DNA of 62,869 bases from Gemmatimonadota bacterium (GCA_022822425.1 JAJEBS010000119.1:1-62869), one strand, 5' to 3'; positions 18,071 to 27,238 are shown, numbered from the stretch's first letter. Numbers and translations are program-made. The notes: generated from the sequence alone by a model not told the origin.

Positions 18071-18808
18071 TCAGCCCACCCCCGCCCGCTCGAGCAGCTC
18101 TGCTACGTACCCATGCGCGGGGGCGTCGAGCAACGCCTGCGGCCGACCCACCTGCATGAGCGCGCCGCCTTTCATGACCGCGATCCGATCCGCGAGCTCC
18201 ACGGCCTCGTGGAGGTCATGAGTCACGAGCAGCGCCGTAACCCCCATCTCCGTGCGCAGTTGGTGGAAGCCCCGTCGCAGTTCGCTGCGCGTGATGGCGT
18301 CCAGGGCGCCGAAGGGCTCGTCCAGCAGGATGATCTCCGGGCTTCCGGCGAGAGAGCGCGCGATCGCCACGCGCTGGCGCTGGCCGCCCGAAAGATCCCT
18401 GGGCCACCGATTCCCGAAGCGCGCCGGGGGCAATCCCACCCGATCCAGCGCTCCTCGGGCCCGCTCCTCGGCATCCGCTTCGTCCCGCAGCCAGGGAACC
18501 AGCGCGACGTTGCGGAGCACCGACCAGTGCGGCATCAGCCCGCCGTCCTGCTGCACATATCCGATGCCACGCCGCAGGACCACGGGGTCGAACGACTCAA
18601 TGGGACGGCCGCCGATTTCCACGGAGCCGGTGTCCGGCCTGACCATGGCGTTGAAGCAGCGGAGCAGCGTGGTCTTCCCGGAGCCGCTTTCGCCAACCAG
18701 CGCCACACACGAGCTTCGCGCCACCTCCAGCGAAACCCGGTCGAGCGCGATGGTCGGGCCGTATCGTTTGACGACGTCGTGGACGCGCAATGCCGGATCC
18801 GATTGCAT
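18071..18808 (-). CDS. ABC transporter ATP-binding protein, osmoprotectant family (EgtV-like candidate)
   Basis: The 245-residue ATPase has Walker A GESGSGKTT, a Q-loop near VQQDGGLMPHWSV, signature LSGGQRQRVAIARSL, Walker B IILLDEPFGALD and the H-loop in LLVTHDLHEA. It resembles OpuCA/ProV-type subunits but lacks their C-terminal CBS domains. The stop codon is 2 bases before the start of the permease-binding-protein gene, so the pair forms one transporter operon. The ATG at 18808 begins the conserved domain; the frame extends 12 codons upstream to 18844 without conserved features. It is divergent from egtB over 257 bases that contain the 18-bp repeats. Confidence 0.88.
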   Translation of the reverse strand: MQSDPALRVHDVVKRYGPTIALDRVSLEVARSSCVALVGESGSGKTTLLRCFNAMVRPDTGSVEIGGRPIESFDPVVLRRGIGYVQQDGGLMPHWSVLRNVALVPWLRDEADAEERARGALDRVGLPPARFGNRWPRDLSGGQRQRVAIARSLAGSPEIILLDEPFGALDAITRSELRRGFHQLRTEMGVTALLVTHDLHEAVELADRIAVMKGGALMQVGRPQALLDAPAHGYVAELLERAGVG

Positions 18809-18903
18809 GGTCAAGCGCCGGTTACCGCAGGTTGCGGGTCGCATCCGGCATCAACTTGCATTCGCGCCCGGCAACCGCACCTTATGGTGCGGCGCGGTCC
18901 CGG

Positions 18904-19002
18904 ATCAATCGAGCGATGTCCCAACCGCGGATCGAAGGGGTTGCATTCATCAAGAGGGCCGTATCCATCAAGCGGGCCATATCCATCAAAGGGGTTGCAT
19001 CC
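18904..19002. repeat. 18-bp tandem repeats between the transporter operon and egtB
   Basis: Four adjacent 18-base units run from 18931 to 19002, each starting ATCRA and ending in a variant of RYATYC. Two read GGGGTTGCAT at the centre and two read GGGCCRTATC. A fifth related unit lies at 18904-18921. The array sits 63 bases before the egtB start and about 120 bases upstream of the divergent ATPase start, placing it where it could control both operons. On the minus strand the period would read as hexapeptides, but no gene is supported there. Confidence 0.7.
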
Positions 19003-19065
19003 CATCGCGCGCATCCTCCCTGACACGGGGCGCTCCATGGTAGCCGGAAAACGAGGTCCGGGACA

Positions 19066-20481
19066 ATGACGGCGCCCGCCCTCCAACCTCGGGCGCTGTG
19101 CGCCCGGCTGCGCGAAGCCCGCGAGCGCACCCTCGAGCTGGTCGCGCCGCTGACCGACGCCGATGTGACGCGCCAGCACAGTCCGCTCATGTCGCCCATC
19201 GTATGGGATCTGGGCCACATCGCGCACTTCGAGGAGGTGTGGCTGCTCGAGAACATCGACGGCGAGGGCTCGGGGACGGAGGGGCTGCGCGGCATCTACG
19301 ACGCGTTCCGGCATCCGCGGGCCACGCGCGACCGGCTGCCGCTCCCGGATCGGGCGGCCTGTCTCGACTACCTGGCCGACGTGCGCCGCGCCGTGCTCCG
19401 CAAGCTGGAGAGGATCGACGCGCCCACGGAAACCCCGCTCCTCCGCGGTGGCTACGTCTTCAACATGGTGCTCCAGCACGAGTACCAGCACAACGAGACC
19501 ATCCTGCAGACGCTGCAGTTGATGGAGGGAGAGCGGTACCCAGGACCCCTGGGGAAGCGCTGTGGGGCGGCTGCGGGCGATGGGGTCGAGCGAGGCGAGG
19601 CGAGCGTTGGGCCAACGGCGGATCGGCGCGGGCCTCGGACAGGACGGCTGGCGCCGAAGGCGACGGGCCAGGCAGATGAGCCCCACGCCGGCGCCATGGC
19701 CCACTTCCCGGGCGGCGACGTCTTCATCGGCACCGACGACGGGACGCAGGCCTACGACAACGAGCGGCCGCGCACCCGTCTGCGGGTGGAGCCCTTCCGT
19801 ATCGACCGCCATCCCGTCGACAACGCCGCCTTCATGAGCTTCATCGCGGCGGGCGGCTACCGGACCGATGGGCACTGGAGCGGAGCCGGGCTCGCCTGGC
19901 GCGCCGCCGAGCGTGCCGAAGCCCCCCTCTTCTGGTTTCGGCGGGATGGGGCGTGGTGGACCCGAACGCTGGGGCGCGAAGCCCCGGTCGATCCCGCGCT
20001 TCCGGTGTGCCATGTCTCGTGGTACGAGGCCGACGCGTTCGCGCGCTGGGCCGGCAGGCGGCTGCCCACCGAGGCGGAGTGGGAGGTCGCCGCCGGCTGG
20101 GATCCGGCCCGGAAGCACGCGTTCCTGTACCCATGGGGCGATGAACCCGCCACGCCAACGCGCGCCAACCTGGATGCCGTCCACCCCGGACCGGCTCCCG
20201 CGGGGAGCCATCCCGGCAACCTCTCGCCGCTCGGCTGCTACGGCATGATCGGCGACGTCTGGGAATGGACGTCGTCCCACTTCCGCCCCTATCCCGGATT
20301 CGAGGCCTTCCCCTACCCGGAATATTCGGAGGTCTTCTTCGGGGACGAGTACCGCGTACTGCGCGGCGGATCCTGGGCGACGCGGCCGGGCGCCATCCGC
20401 AACACTTTCCGCAACTGGGATTATCCGCAGCGCAGACAGATCTTCTCGGGGTTCAGGTGCGCGAGCGACGCGAGGAACTGA
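19066..20481 (+). CDS. egtB: Ergothioneine biosynthesis protein EgtB (sulfoxide synthase)
   Basis: The 471-residue protein joins a DinB-like helical domain (about 10-160) to a formylglycine-generating-enzyme-like domain (about 215-471, FPGGDVFIGTDDG, RLPTEAEWEVAAG, GDVWEWTSS, RGGSWATRPGAIRNTFRN). The three iron-binding histidines are recognisable as His51 in WDLGHIAHFE and His138 and His142 in HEYQHNE. EgtB is a non-heme iron enzyme that joins hercynine to cysteine or gamma-glutamylcysteine with O2. A low-complexity insert of about 35 residues (near 180-212) separates the two domains. It overlaps egtD by 25 bases, so the two form an operon. Confidence 0.95.
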   Translation: MTAPALQPRALCARLREARERTLELVAPLTDADVTRQHSPLMSPIVWDLGHIAHFEEVWLLENIDGEGSGTEGLRGIYDAFRHPRATRDRLPLPDRAACLDYLADVRRAVLRKLERIDAPTETPLLRGGYVFNMVLQHEYQHNETILQTLQLMEGERYPGPLGKRCGAAAGDGVERGEASVGPTADRRGPRTGRLAPKATGQADEPHAGAMAHFPGGDVFIGTDDGTQAYDNERPRTRLRVEPFRIDRHPVDNAAFMSFIAAGGYRTDGHWSGAGLAWRAAERAEAPLFWFRRDGAWWTRTLGREAPVDPALPVCHVSWYEADAFARWAGRRLPTEAEWEVAAGWDPARKHAFLYPWGDEPATPTRANLDAVHPGPAPAGSHPGNLSPLGCYGMIGDVWEWTSSHFRPYPGFEAFPYPEYSEVFFGDEYRVLRGGSWATRPGAIRNTFRNWDYPQRRQIFSGFRCASDARN

Positions 20482-21422
20482 GCGACCTGGCGCGCGGTCT
20501 GGCGCGCACGCCGAAGACGGTCTCGTCGCGCTACTTCTACGACGAGCGCGGATCGGAGCTCTTCGAGGCCATCACCCGTCTCCCCGAGTACTACCTCACC
20601 CGCGCGGAGCGGGGTCTGCTGACGCGCATCGTGCCGACGCTCGTCGAGGAGGTGCGCCCGCGTGCGCTGGTCGAACTCGGGGCGGGGAGCGCGCGCAAGA
20701 CGCGGATCCTGCTGGGCGCGATGACCGAGGGCGGGCGGGCCGCCGTCTACGTTCCGGTCGATGTCAGCGAGGACTTCCTGCTCGAGACGGCGGGCAGGCT
20801 GCGCGAGGAGTATCCCGCGCTGGAGGTGCGGCCCGAAGTGGCGGACATGGAGCGCGGTCTCCAGCTTGCCGTCCGGCCGCCGACCCCGTGCATCTACGCG
20901 CTTCTGGGGAGCACCATCGGCAACTTCACCCATGAGGAGGCGGTGCGCATGATCGCCGGGCTCACCTCCGGCATGCGCGACGGGGACGTGTTCCTGTTGG
21001 GCGCGGATCTGCGGCCCGGTCCGGGCAAGTCGCTCGAGGCCCTCGAGGCGGCCTATAACGATGCCGTGGGAGTGACGGCGGAATTCAACCGCAATCTGCT
21101 GCGGGTGCTGAATGCCCGTTTCGGCACCGATTTCGATCCCTCGCGCTTTCGCCACCTCGCCTCGTATGATGCGGGCAAAACGCGCATCGAAATGCACTTG
21201 GAGGCTCGCACGGCGCATGCGGTGGCCTTGCCCGGCGGTCCCGTGATATCCTTTCAGGAAGGCGAGAGGCTGCGCACTGAAATAAGCTGCAAGTACGACC
21301 GGGCTGCGGTGCGCTCGCTGCTCGGGCAGGCGGGATTGAAGATGGTGCGCTGGTGGACCGACGAGAGGGAACGATTCGCGCTGGCGCTGGGTGCCATGAC
21401 CTCGGAAGGAGGCTCTCCGTGA
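20457..21422 (+). CDS. egtD: L-histidine N(alpha)-methyltransferase EgtD
   Basis: From the GTG at 20457 the protein is 321 residues, the same size as characterised EgtD proteins. It has the family opening SSRYFYDERGSELFEAITRLPEYYLTR, an AdoMet-binding ELGAGSARKTRILL, then YVPVDVSEDFL, LLGSTIGNF and the C-terminal ISFQEGERLRTEISCKY. EgtD trimethylates histidine to hercynine, the substrate of EgtB. The start lies inside the end of egtB and no better start exists before the conserved region. The stop overlaps the GTG of the following amidase gene (GTGA), so at least three genes are translationally linked. Confidence 0.95.
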   Translation: MRERREELSDLARGLARTPKTVSSRYFYDERGSELFEAITRLPEYYLTRAERGLLTRIVPTLVEEVRPRALVELGAGSARKTRILLGAMTEGGRAAVYVPVDVSEDFLLETAGRLREEYPALEVRPEVADMERGLQLAVRPPTPCIYALLGSTIGNFTHEEAVRMIAGLTSGMRDGDVFLLGADLRPGPGKSLEALEAAYNDAVGVTAEFNRNLLRVLNARFGTDFDPSRFRHLASYDAGKTRIEMHLEARTAHAVALPGGPVISFQEGERLRTEISCKYDRAAVRSLLGQAGLKMVRWWTDERERFALALGAMTSEGGSP

Positions 21423-22369
21423 AGAAGATCGGGTTGGTGGGTGTCGGGGTGTTGTCGCTGTTCGTGGTGACGAGAGTCTTCTTCGGGAGTGAGGCGTCGG
21501 CCGCGGGAGGGACCTCGGTGGACGGGATTGAGCCGACCCGCGAGGTCGCCGCGCCAATCCCGGCGGCGGTGGGCCCGGCCGCCGCGGCTCAGCAACCGCC
21601 GATGGAGAGCGGCACATCGCTCGTTGCCCGGCCGCAGCCCGCGCCCTCGGCCACCCCGGTCATGCAGGAGGCCCGGGTGGCCCCGCAGCAGGAGGCTCCC
21701 CGCCGCCGCCGCTGGCGGAACTACAACCGCTACCCCGGACCCATTCCCACCCCGGAGGAGTGGCGCGCCCCCGACGGCCCGGTCCGCATCGCCCTGCAGG
21801 TGGGCCACTGGAGAACCGAGGAAGCCCCCCGCGAGCTGTCGGGACTGCGGCGCAACGGCGCCAACTGGAACGGGCTCGCCGAATGGGAGGTGAACCTCGA
21901 AATCGCGCGCCACACCGGCGCCATGCTGGAGGAGCTGGGCTACCTGGTCGACATCCTGCCCGCCGTGGTACCCCCCGACTACCGCGCCCACCTCTTCATC
22001 GCCATCCATGCCGACGCGAGCAACGACCCCGGCGCGAGGGGCTACCGGGTGGCCTCGCCAGGCCGCGACGCCACCGGCCGTGCCCCCGATTTCGTCGACC
22101 TGCTCAACCGGAAATACGGCGAGGTGACCGGCATCAGGCGCCTCCCGACCGTGACCCGGCGCATGCGCAACTATTACGCCTTCAACTTCCGCCGCTACGA
22201 ACACGCTCTGCATCCCATGACCATTGCGGTGATCATCGAGACCGGCTTCCTGACCAACGCCGACGACCGCAAAGTCATCGTGTCACAGCCGGAGCGGGTA
22301 GCGCGCGGGATCGTCGGGGCCATTACCGAGTTCCCCATCACACCCCCGCCCGGGCGCGCCGCCGGGTAG
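21419..22369 (+). CDS. Secreted N-acetylmuramoyl-L-alanine amidase-like protein (Amidase_3 fold)
   Basis: The 316-residue protein has an N-terminal signal or anchor helix, a Pro/Ala-rich linker to about residue 100, and a catalytic domain with the zinc-site residues of the Amidase_3 family. These are His in LQVGHW, Glu in AEWEVN, His in AIHADAS and the catalytic Glu in IIETGFLTN. The family cleaves the bond between muramic acid and the stem peptide of peptidoglycan in the periplasm. The GTG start overlaps the egtD stop by 4 bases. Why a cell-wall hydrolase sits in the ergothioneine operon is not clear; it may simply be a compact neighbour. Confidence 0.8.
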   Translation: MKKIGLVGVGVLSLFVVTRVFFGSEASAAGGTSVDGIEPTREVAAPIPAAVGPAAAAQQPPMESGTSLVARPQPAPSATPVMQEARVAPQQEAPRRRRWRNYNRYPGPIPTPEEWRAPDGPVRIALQVGHWRTEEAPRELSGLRRNGANWNGLAEWEVNLEIARHTGAMLEELGYLVDILPAVVPPDYRAHLFIAIHADASNDPGARGYRVASPGRDATGRAPDFVDLLNRKYGEVTGIRRLPTVTRRMRNYYAFNFRRYEHALHPMTIAVIIETGFLTNADDRKVIVSQPERVARGIVGAITEFPITPPPGRAAG

Positions 22370-22407
22370 CCGTAATCCGCAACCCTCCAATCCAGCCCGG
22401 GACATCC

Positions 22408-23109
22408 ATGGAGCTCAACAATTCCGTCGCGCTCGTCACCGGCGGATCCGAGGGGATCGGCCGCGCCATCGCCGAAGCGCTGATCGCAGAGGGTGCGAGA
22501 GTCACCATAACGGGGCGCCGGAAGGACTTCCTTTCCGTGATCGCCGACGAGATCGGAGCGGACTGGATCGCGGGCGACGTGGGCGTCGAGGAGGACGCGG
22601 TGCGCACCGTGCGGGAGGTGATCGCCAGGAACGGCCACCTCGACATCCTGGTCAACAACGCGGGCTTCGGCCTCTTCAAGCCGCTGGTGGACATGACGCT
22701 CGACGAGCTCGAGAGGGTCTACAGCACCAACGTCTTCGGAGCGTTCCTGATGGCGCGCGAGGCCGCCCGTCACTTCATCGACCGGGGCAGCGGCGAGCTG
22801 ATCAACATCGCTTCGACTTCGGGGCTCCGGGGGAGCGGCGGACGCACCGCCTACGCCTCCTCCAAGTTCGCGCTGCGCGGCATGACCGAGTGCTGGCGCG
22901 ACGAGCTTCGCCGCCACGACATCCGGGTCACGCTCGTGAACCCGAGCGAGGTCATGACCAGCTTCGCCGCCAAGGCGGGGGTCGAGCGCGAGCGCTCCGA
23001 CAAGAAGCTCACCCCCAGGGAAATCGCTACCGCGGTGGTGGGCGCGCTCAAGGTGGATGCGCGCGGCTTCGTGCCCGAGTTCTCGGTGTTCGCGACGAAT
23101 CCGTTCTAG
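22408..23109 (+). CDS. Short-chain dehydrogenase/reductase
   Basis: The 233-residue protein is a classical SDR: NAD(P)-binding TGGSEGIG at 11-18, NNAG at 83-86, catalytic Ser136 in NIASTSG, and Tyr149-x3-Lys153 in YASSK. Arg37-Arg38 after the second strand (ITGRRKD) suggest a preference for NADP. The resemblance is to 3-ketoacyl-ACP reductase-like and YwfD-like SDRs; the substrate is unknown. It starts 38 bases after the amidase stop with no clear ribosome-binding site. Confidence 0.9.
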   Translation: MELNNSVALVTGGSEGIGRAIAEALIAEGARVTITGRRKDFLSVIADEIGADWIAGDVGVEEDAVRTVREVIARNGHLDILVNNAGFGLFKPLVDMTLDELERVYSTNVFGAFLMAREAARHFIDRGSGELINIASTSGLRGSGGRTAYASSKFALRGMTECWRDELRRHDIRVTLVNPSEVMTSFAAKAGVERERSDKKLTPREIATAVVGALKVDARGFVPEFSVFATNPF

Positions 23110-23201
23110 GTGTCCGGCGCGGCGCGCGGGCCACTTCCCATGCATTCCGGCAGCGCCGATTCCGGTTTGCGACCCAATGAGAACGTTCCAGGTCTGCCTT
23201 G

Positions 23202-24401
23202 ATGGAAACCTGCCCGAATTGCGGGTCGGGCCGCCCCGACCGATTCTGTAGCCACTGCGGCCAGAACGACCGCGACTACATGCGCGGGCTCTGGTCGGTG
23301 GTGTACGAGTTCTTCCGCGAGATGTTCGAGCTGGACTCGAGGCTTTTCCGCACGCTGAAATCCCTGCTCTTCCGGCCGGGACACCTGTCGAGCGAATTCT
23401 CCCGCAACCGCCGCGCCGCCTACATGTCGCCGGTCCGGATCTACCTCTTCACCAGCTTCGTGTTCTTCCTGGTGCTGTCGATTTCGGCAGGGGGATGGCT
23501 GCGGAACCTGGACCCGTCGGATGTGAATCTGGAGATGGACGCCGGGGATGATCCCGCAGCCGCCGACAGCGCCCTTGCGGTGGCGGACAGCGTGCTGGCG
23601 GCGGTGGACAGCGCGCTCGCCGAGCGGGGGCTTCCGGCCGGACTCGGAGTCGGCGCCCTTGTGGGTGGCGTGCTGGCGGACAGTACGCCGGCGGCGGGCA
23701 TCCCGGCGGACAGTACCCTCCCCGATGGCGCATCCGCGAGCCCGGCGAGCGAACCGCCGGACGTGGCGGAAGCGCAGATGGACGCTGGGGATGAGCAGGG
23801 GGGCGGAGCGGTGGATTCCGTCCAGCTCGCAGTCCTCAAGGCCCGGCTGCTGCCCGAACACGCCCGCAAGGTCGATGACATCATGGGCCGACCGGGCGGG
23901 GGGGGCGCGAAGCAGGTGGTCCGCGGCCTCGCCGGATCGGCGGATCCGGACGAGCGCGCCAGTGGCGTGCCCGGATGGCTCACCCGCTACGGGCGCGGCC
24001 TCCTGATCGATGCCTTCCACAGCCCCGAGGCCTTTCTGCAGCGGGCCATCGGCAACCTGCCGATCGCGATGTTCTTCCTGCTTCCGGTCTTCGCCATGAT
24101 CCTCGCGGTCTGCTACTTCCGGAGGAAGAGGTTCTTCGTCGAGCACCTGGTGTTCGGCATGCACATCCACACCTTCGTGTTCCTGATGCTGGCGGCGGCG
24201 CTCCTCGTGCCGGGCGAAACAACCGGCAACTGGGTGAAGCTGTGCTTGATCCTGGTGTCCCCGCTCTATGTCCTCATCGCAATGCGCAGGTTCTACGGGG
24301 AGGGATGGGGCCGGACGCTGGTCAAGGGATTCGTAGTGTGGAATCTCTACTCGTTCGCTCTCTTCCCCGGCCTCGTGCTCGCGTTCCTCATCAGAACCTG
24401 A
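23202..24401 (+). CDS. DUF3667 zinc-ribbon membrane protein
   Basis: The 399-residue protein opens with a zinc ribbon (CPNCGS and CSHCGQ within the first 21 residues). DUF3667-like segments follow (LLFRPGHLSSEFSRNRRAAYMSPVRIYLFTS), then a membrane helix, a long Ala/Asp-rich hydrophilic loop (about 105-270), and three or four hydrophobic helices to the end. The function of the family is unknown. The ATG at 23202 is used; a TTG immediately before it is also in frame. It converges on the serine hydrolase gene with only 33 bases between. Confidence 0.8.
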   Translation: METCPNCGSGRPDRFCSHCGQNDRDYMRGLWSVVYEFFREMFELDSRLFRTLKSLLFRPGHLSSEFSRNRRAAYMSPVRIYLFTSFVFFLVLSISAGGWLRNLDPSDVNLEMDAGDDPAAADSALAVADSVLAAVDSALAERGLPAGLGVGALVGGVLADSTPAAGIPADSTLPDGASASPASEPPDVAEAQMDAGDEQGGGAVDSVQLAVLKARLLPEHARKVDDIMGRPGGGGAKQVVRGLAGSADPDERASGVPGWLTRYGRGLLIDAFHSPEAFLQRAIGNLPIAMFFLLPVFAMILAVCYFRRKRFFVEHLVFGMHIHTFVFLMLAAALLVPGETTGNWVKLCLILVSPLYVLIAMRRFYGEGWGRTLVKGFVVWNLYSFALFPGLVLAFLIRT

Positions 24402-24434
24402 GCGGGCCGGCCGCATGCCGCTGCCGCTCCCGCC

Positions 24435-26471
24435 CTACCGCATCCGCCCGAAGCGCACGTCGCGGGTTCTCCCGTTCGAGAGGTAGAAGCCGATCACCTG
24501 ACCGTTGCGGTCGCGCTCGAAGCGGAAGGTGAACCCGCCTCCCGAGAAGGTGTCCGGCTGGCCCGCCTCGAGCGTCGCGTCGTCGAGCCGGCGCTGCTTC
24601 ATCACCAGCTCCACTTCCTCGACCACGATGTCATAGAAGGTCTCGACTTCATCGCTGAAGTAGCGGCCGGCGTACTCGGCCAGGTCGGTGGGCTCCTCCG
24701 CCGACTCGTCCGCCAGGCGCGTGGCCGGATGATCGCCGTTCTGGTGCAGCGTGAGGCCGCTGACCGCGCCGTCCCCGTCGCGGTGGAACGTGACGGACGC
24801 CACGACCGCGGTCAGGCTGAAGGTCGAGTCCGAGGTGGGCACGATCCCGACCCGGGGCTGCCCGGTCGCTTCGACGTGGAGGTCGTCGTCCTCGCGCGTG
24901 AACGTGAGGATGAAGTTGGGAGCCTCGTCGAGGGCATAGCGGCCGATGAACTCGTCGAAGTCCCCGGGATCGTAGTCGTCGGCATCGAAGTCGCCGCCGG
25001 CTGTTTCCTCGGCCACCGCCTCCTCGGAGTCCATCGCATCGGCGAAGAACGCCGCGGCAAGCTCGTACGCGACCGCGCTGCCGAACTCGGCGTTGTTGCT
25101 CTGCGTGGTGATGCCGGCGTTGATCTCCGGGTAGTAGACCAGCATCGAACGGTGCGCGACGTCCGCGCCGCCGTGATGCACCCGTCTGAGCCCCCGTTGC
25201 TCGTCTACGGACAGACCGTACCCGTAGCCCGACTCCTCCCCGTCGGTGAGCACGTACGACGTCATCATCTCCTCGAAGATCCCGGCGCTGCCGAGCCGGG
25301 GGCTGGCGTAGTTCTCGACCCAGGTCTGCAGGTCTCCCACCGTCGAGTACATGCCGCCCGCGCCCGCCGCGCCGCCCAGGTCGCCGACCTGGAGGAAGCC
25401 GTCGGGGCCGGGCGTGTAACCCTCGGACATCTCCGGGACGATGTGGAGGGGCGACGGACGCACCATGGTGCGGGTCATCCCCAGGGGCTTGAAGACGTCC
25501 TCGCGCATGAAGGTGGGGAAGTCCTGGCCGGAGGTGCGTTCGACGATGACGGCGGCCAGCCCGAAGGCGGTGTTGTTGTAGTTCCACTCGGCGCCGGGCT
25601 CGTTCTGGAGCGCGGGCTGGCGCTGCACGATGTCGATGAGCTCAGAGCGATCGATCCAGTCGCCGCGGTCGAGCCGGCGTCCGGTCATGCGGATCAGGTT
25701 CAGAAACTCGCGCAGGCCGGAGGTATGGGTGATGAGATGGCGCACGTTGATGGTCTGATCGAACTCCGGAAGCTCGGGGATGTGCTTGCGGATGTCGTCG
25801 TCGAGCGAGAGCAGCCCCCGCTCGGCCTGGAGCATGATGGCGAAGGCCGTGAACTGCTTCGAAGTCGAGCCGATGTTGGTGCGCGTATCGGTGGCGAAGG
25901 GGATGCCGTAGCCCAGGTTGGCCATGCCGTAGGCCTGCGAGTACAGCGTCTCGCCGTCGCGCCAGACCTGCACGGCCGCGCCCGGGGTGTCGTCGCCGTC
26001 GAACCGGGCCATGAGCTGGTCGGTGAGCTTCTTCGGGTCGGTCTCGAGCGGCTCCAGGCGGAGAAGGGTGATGGCGTACTCGCCGGAATCGTCGTCGACC
26101 AGGGTCAGCTCGACGGTGTGCGTCCCGGCTTCGGAGGAGCGTGCGTCGAAGCGCTCGATGCCTCGCCCGGGGCCGCTCGAGTCGCCCAGGCGTTCCCCGT
26201 TCGGGGCGCGCACGTGTACCCGCAGATTCGCCGAGAGCTGGTCGACCTCGCCAAGCACGTAGTATTCCTCGCCGGCCTCGAAGGTGTAGTGCACGGTGTC
26301 GCCCTCGGAGAGAGAGCCGGACAGCGTGCGGCCGAGCGAGAGGGGCGTCGCGTCCTGGGCGGCGAGATGGCGGGACAGGGGCGCCGCGCTGGCGATGGCC
26401 GCGAGCAGGGTGAGCGCGGCGAGCCGGACGACGCGGGAGGGGATCAGGGTCGCTTCGGGTTGTGCGCGCAT
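24435..26471 (-). CDS. Secreted serine hydrolase (class C beta-lactamase/PBP4* fold) with PPC domain
   Basis: The 678-residue protein has a signal peptide ending near HLAAQD and a bacterial pre-peptidase C-terminal-like (PPC) domain at about 45-138. The beta-lactamase-related domain follows (about 145-500), with Ser202-x-x-Lys205 in GSTSKQ, Tyr298-x-Asn300 in WNYNN and HHGG in place of the usual KTG. A C-terminal lipocalin-like or DUF3471-type beta domain runs from about 540. Relatives are esterases or D-aminopeptidases rather than true beta-lactamases. The ATG at 26471 has GAGAGGA at a good distance upstream. The neighbouring antitoxin gene is divergent, 58 bases away. Confidence 0.87.
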   Translation of the reverse strand: MRAQPEATLIPSRVVRLAALTLLAAIASAAPLSRHLAAQDATPLSLGRTLSGSLSEGDTVHYTFEAGEEYYVLGEVDQLSANLRVHVRAPNGERLGDSSGPGRGIERFDARSSEAGTHTVELTLVDDDSGEYAITLLRLEPLETDPKKLTDQLMARFDGDDTPGAAVQVWRDGETLYSQAYGMANLGYGIPFATDTRTNIGSTSKQFTAFAIMLQAERGLLSLDDDIRKHIPELPEFDQTINVRHLITHTSGLREFLNLIRMTGRRLDRGDWIDRSELIDIVQRQPALQNEPGAEWNYNNTAFGLAAVIVERTSGQDFPTFMREDVFKPLGMTRTMVRPSPLHIVPEMSEGYTPGPDGFLQVGDLGGAAGAGGMYSTVGDLQTWVENYASPRLGSAGIFEEMMTSYVLTDGEESGYGYGLSVDEQRGLRRVHHGGADVAHRSMLVYYPEINAGITTQSNNAEFGSAVAYELAAAFFADAMDSEEAVAEETAGGDFDADDYDPGDFDEFIGRYALDEAPNFILTFTREDDDLHVEATGQPRVGIVPTSDSTFSLTAVVASVTFHRDGDGAVSGLTLHQNGDHPATRLADESAEEPTDLAEYAGRYFSDEVETFYDIVVEEVELVMKQRRLDDATLEAGQPDTFSGGGFTFRFERDRNGQVIGFYLSNGRTRDVRFGRMR

Positions 26472-26529
26472 GGATTCCTCTCGGAAGGGGGTCTGGATCT
26501 GTGGCATCAGGAATACCATTATTCTTACC

Positions 26530-26796
26530 ATGGAAACTACCATCGACAAGGCGGGCCGACTGGTTGTGCCCAAGGCGGTTCGCGAGGCGAGCCGGTTATA
26601 CCCCGGGACCCGCGTGCGATTCCGGGTCCAGGACGGCCGGGTGGAGATCGAGGCGGTACCGCTGGACGTATCGCTTGAACCACATGGCCCCGTCATGGTC
26701 GCGGTGCCGCGAGCGGGACGCCCCGAATTGACGGCAGCGGAGGTCGACGAGACGACCGCCAACCTCCGCTCCGGCTCCGCGTCGATGAGCGAGTGA
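26530..26796 (+). CDS. AbrB/MazE-type antitoxin
   Basis: The 88-residue protein begins with the swapped-hairpin AbrB fold (METTIDKAGRLVVPKAVRE, then YPGTRVRFRVQDGRVEIEA). A C-terminal arm ending in ELTAAEVDETTANLR would wrap the toxin. It is directly upstream of a PIN-domain toxin gene on the same strand, with 10 bases between. Antitoxins of this type usually bind the operon promoter as a complex with the toxin. The start lies in a short AT-rich stretch. Confidence 0.85.
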   Translation: METTIDKAGRLVVPKAVREASRLYPGTRVRFRVQDGRVEIEAVPLDVSLEPHGPVMVAVPRAGRPELTAAEVDETTANLRSGSASMSE

Positions 26797-26806
26797 CAGC
26801 TTCCGC

Positions 26807-27238
26807 GTGACCCGATATCTGTGCGATACCAGCATCCTCGTCGCGACGGTTTGTTCCTGGCACGAACACCATGCGCGGACCCTCGCCGAACTCGAGCGGC
26901 GCGAGCGCGCCGGTGAAGAGCTTGTGCTTGCCGCTCATTCCCTGGCCGAGGCCTACGCCGTCCTCACCCGGCTTCCCGGGCCGAATCGCCTGCGATCCGA
27001 CGACGCGCTCGCGCTACTGGAGGCGAACTGGCGTGAGACGCGAGTCGTACATCTGACGGCAGCCGAAACATGGCGTGAGCTACGCCGGGCACGGCGGCGG
27101 GGGGTGATCGGCGGACAGACATACGACTTGCTCATTGCGGCATGCGCGGTGAAGGCCGGCGCCGCGACCATTGTCACCTGGAACGTGCGCCACTTCGTCG
27201 CGGCGGTACCCGGGATCGGCGTGGAAATGCCGGCGTGA
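26807..27238 (+). CDS. vapC: PIN-domain toxin, VapC-like
   Basis: The 143-residue protein has the PIN nuclease acidic residues: Asp7 in LCDTSIL, Glu48 in LAEAYAV and Asp107 in TYDLLIAA, followed by TWNVRHF. VapC toxins cleave specific RNAs, often initiator tRNA or the 23S sarcin-ricin loop. The GTG start follows the antitoxin stop by 10 bases. The fourth site reads Asn126 where Asp is common, a frequent variation. Confidence 0.88.
   Translation: MTRYLCDTSILVATVCSWHEHHARTLAELERRERAGEELVLAAHSLAEAYAVLTRLPGPNRLRSDDALALLEANWRETRVVHLTAAETWRELRRARRRGVIGGQTYDLLIAACAVKAGAATIVTWNVRHFVAAVPGIGVEMPA

Noticed and set aside
18811-19020. Minus-strand frame encoding hexapeptide repeats (NPFDGYGPLD and similar)
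   Set aside because: The repeats follow simply from the 18-bp DNA period; there is no ribosome-binding site, no domain and no conserved flank, so I treat it as noncoding.
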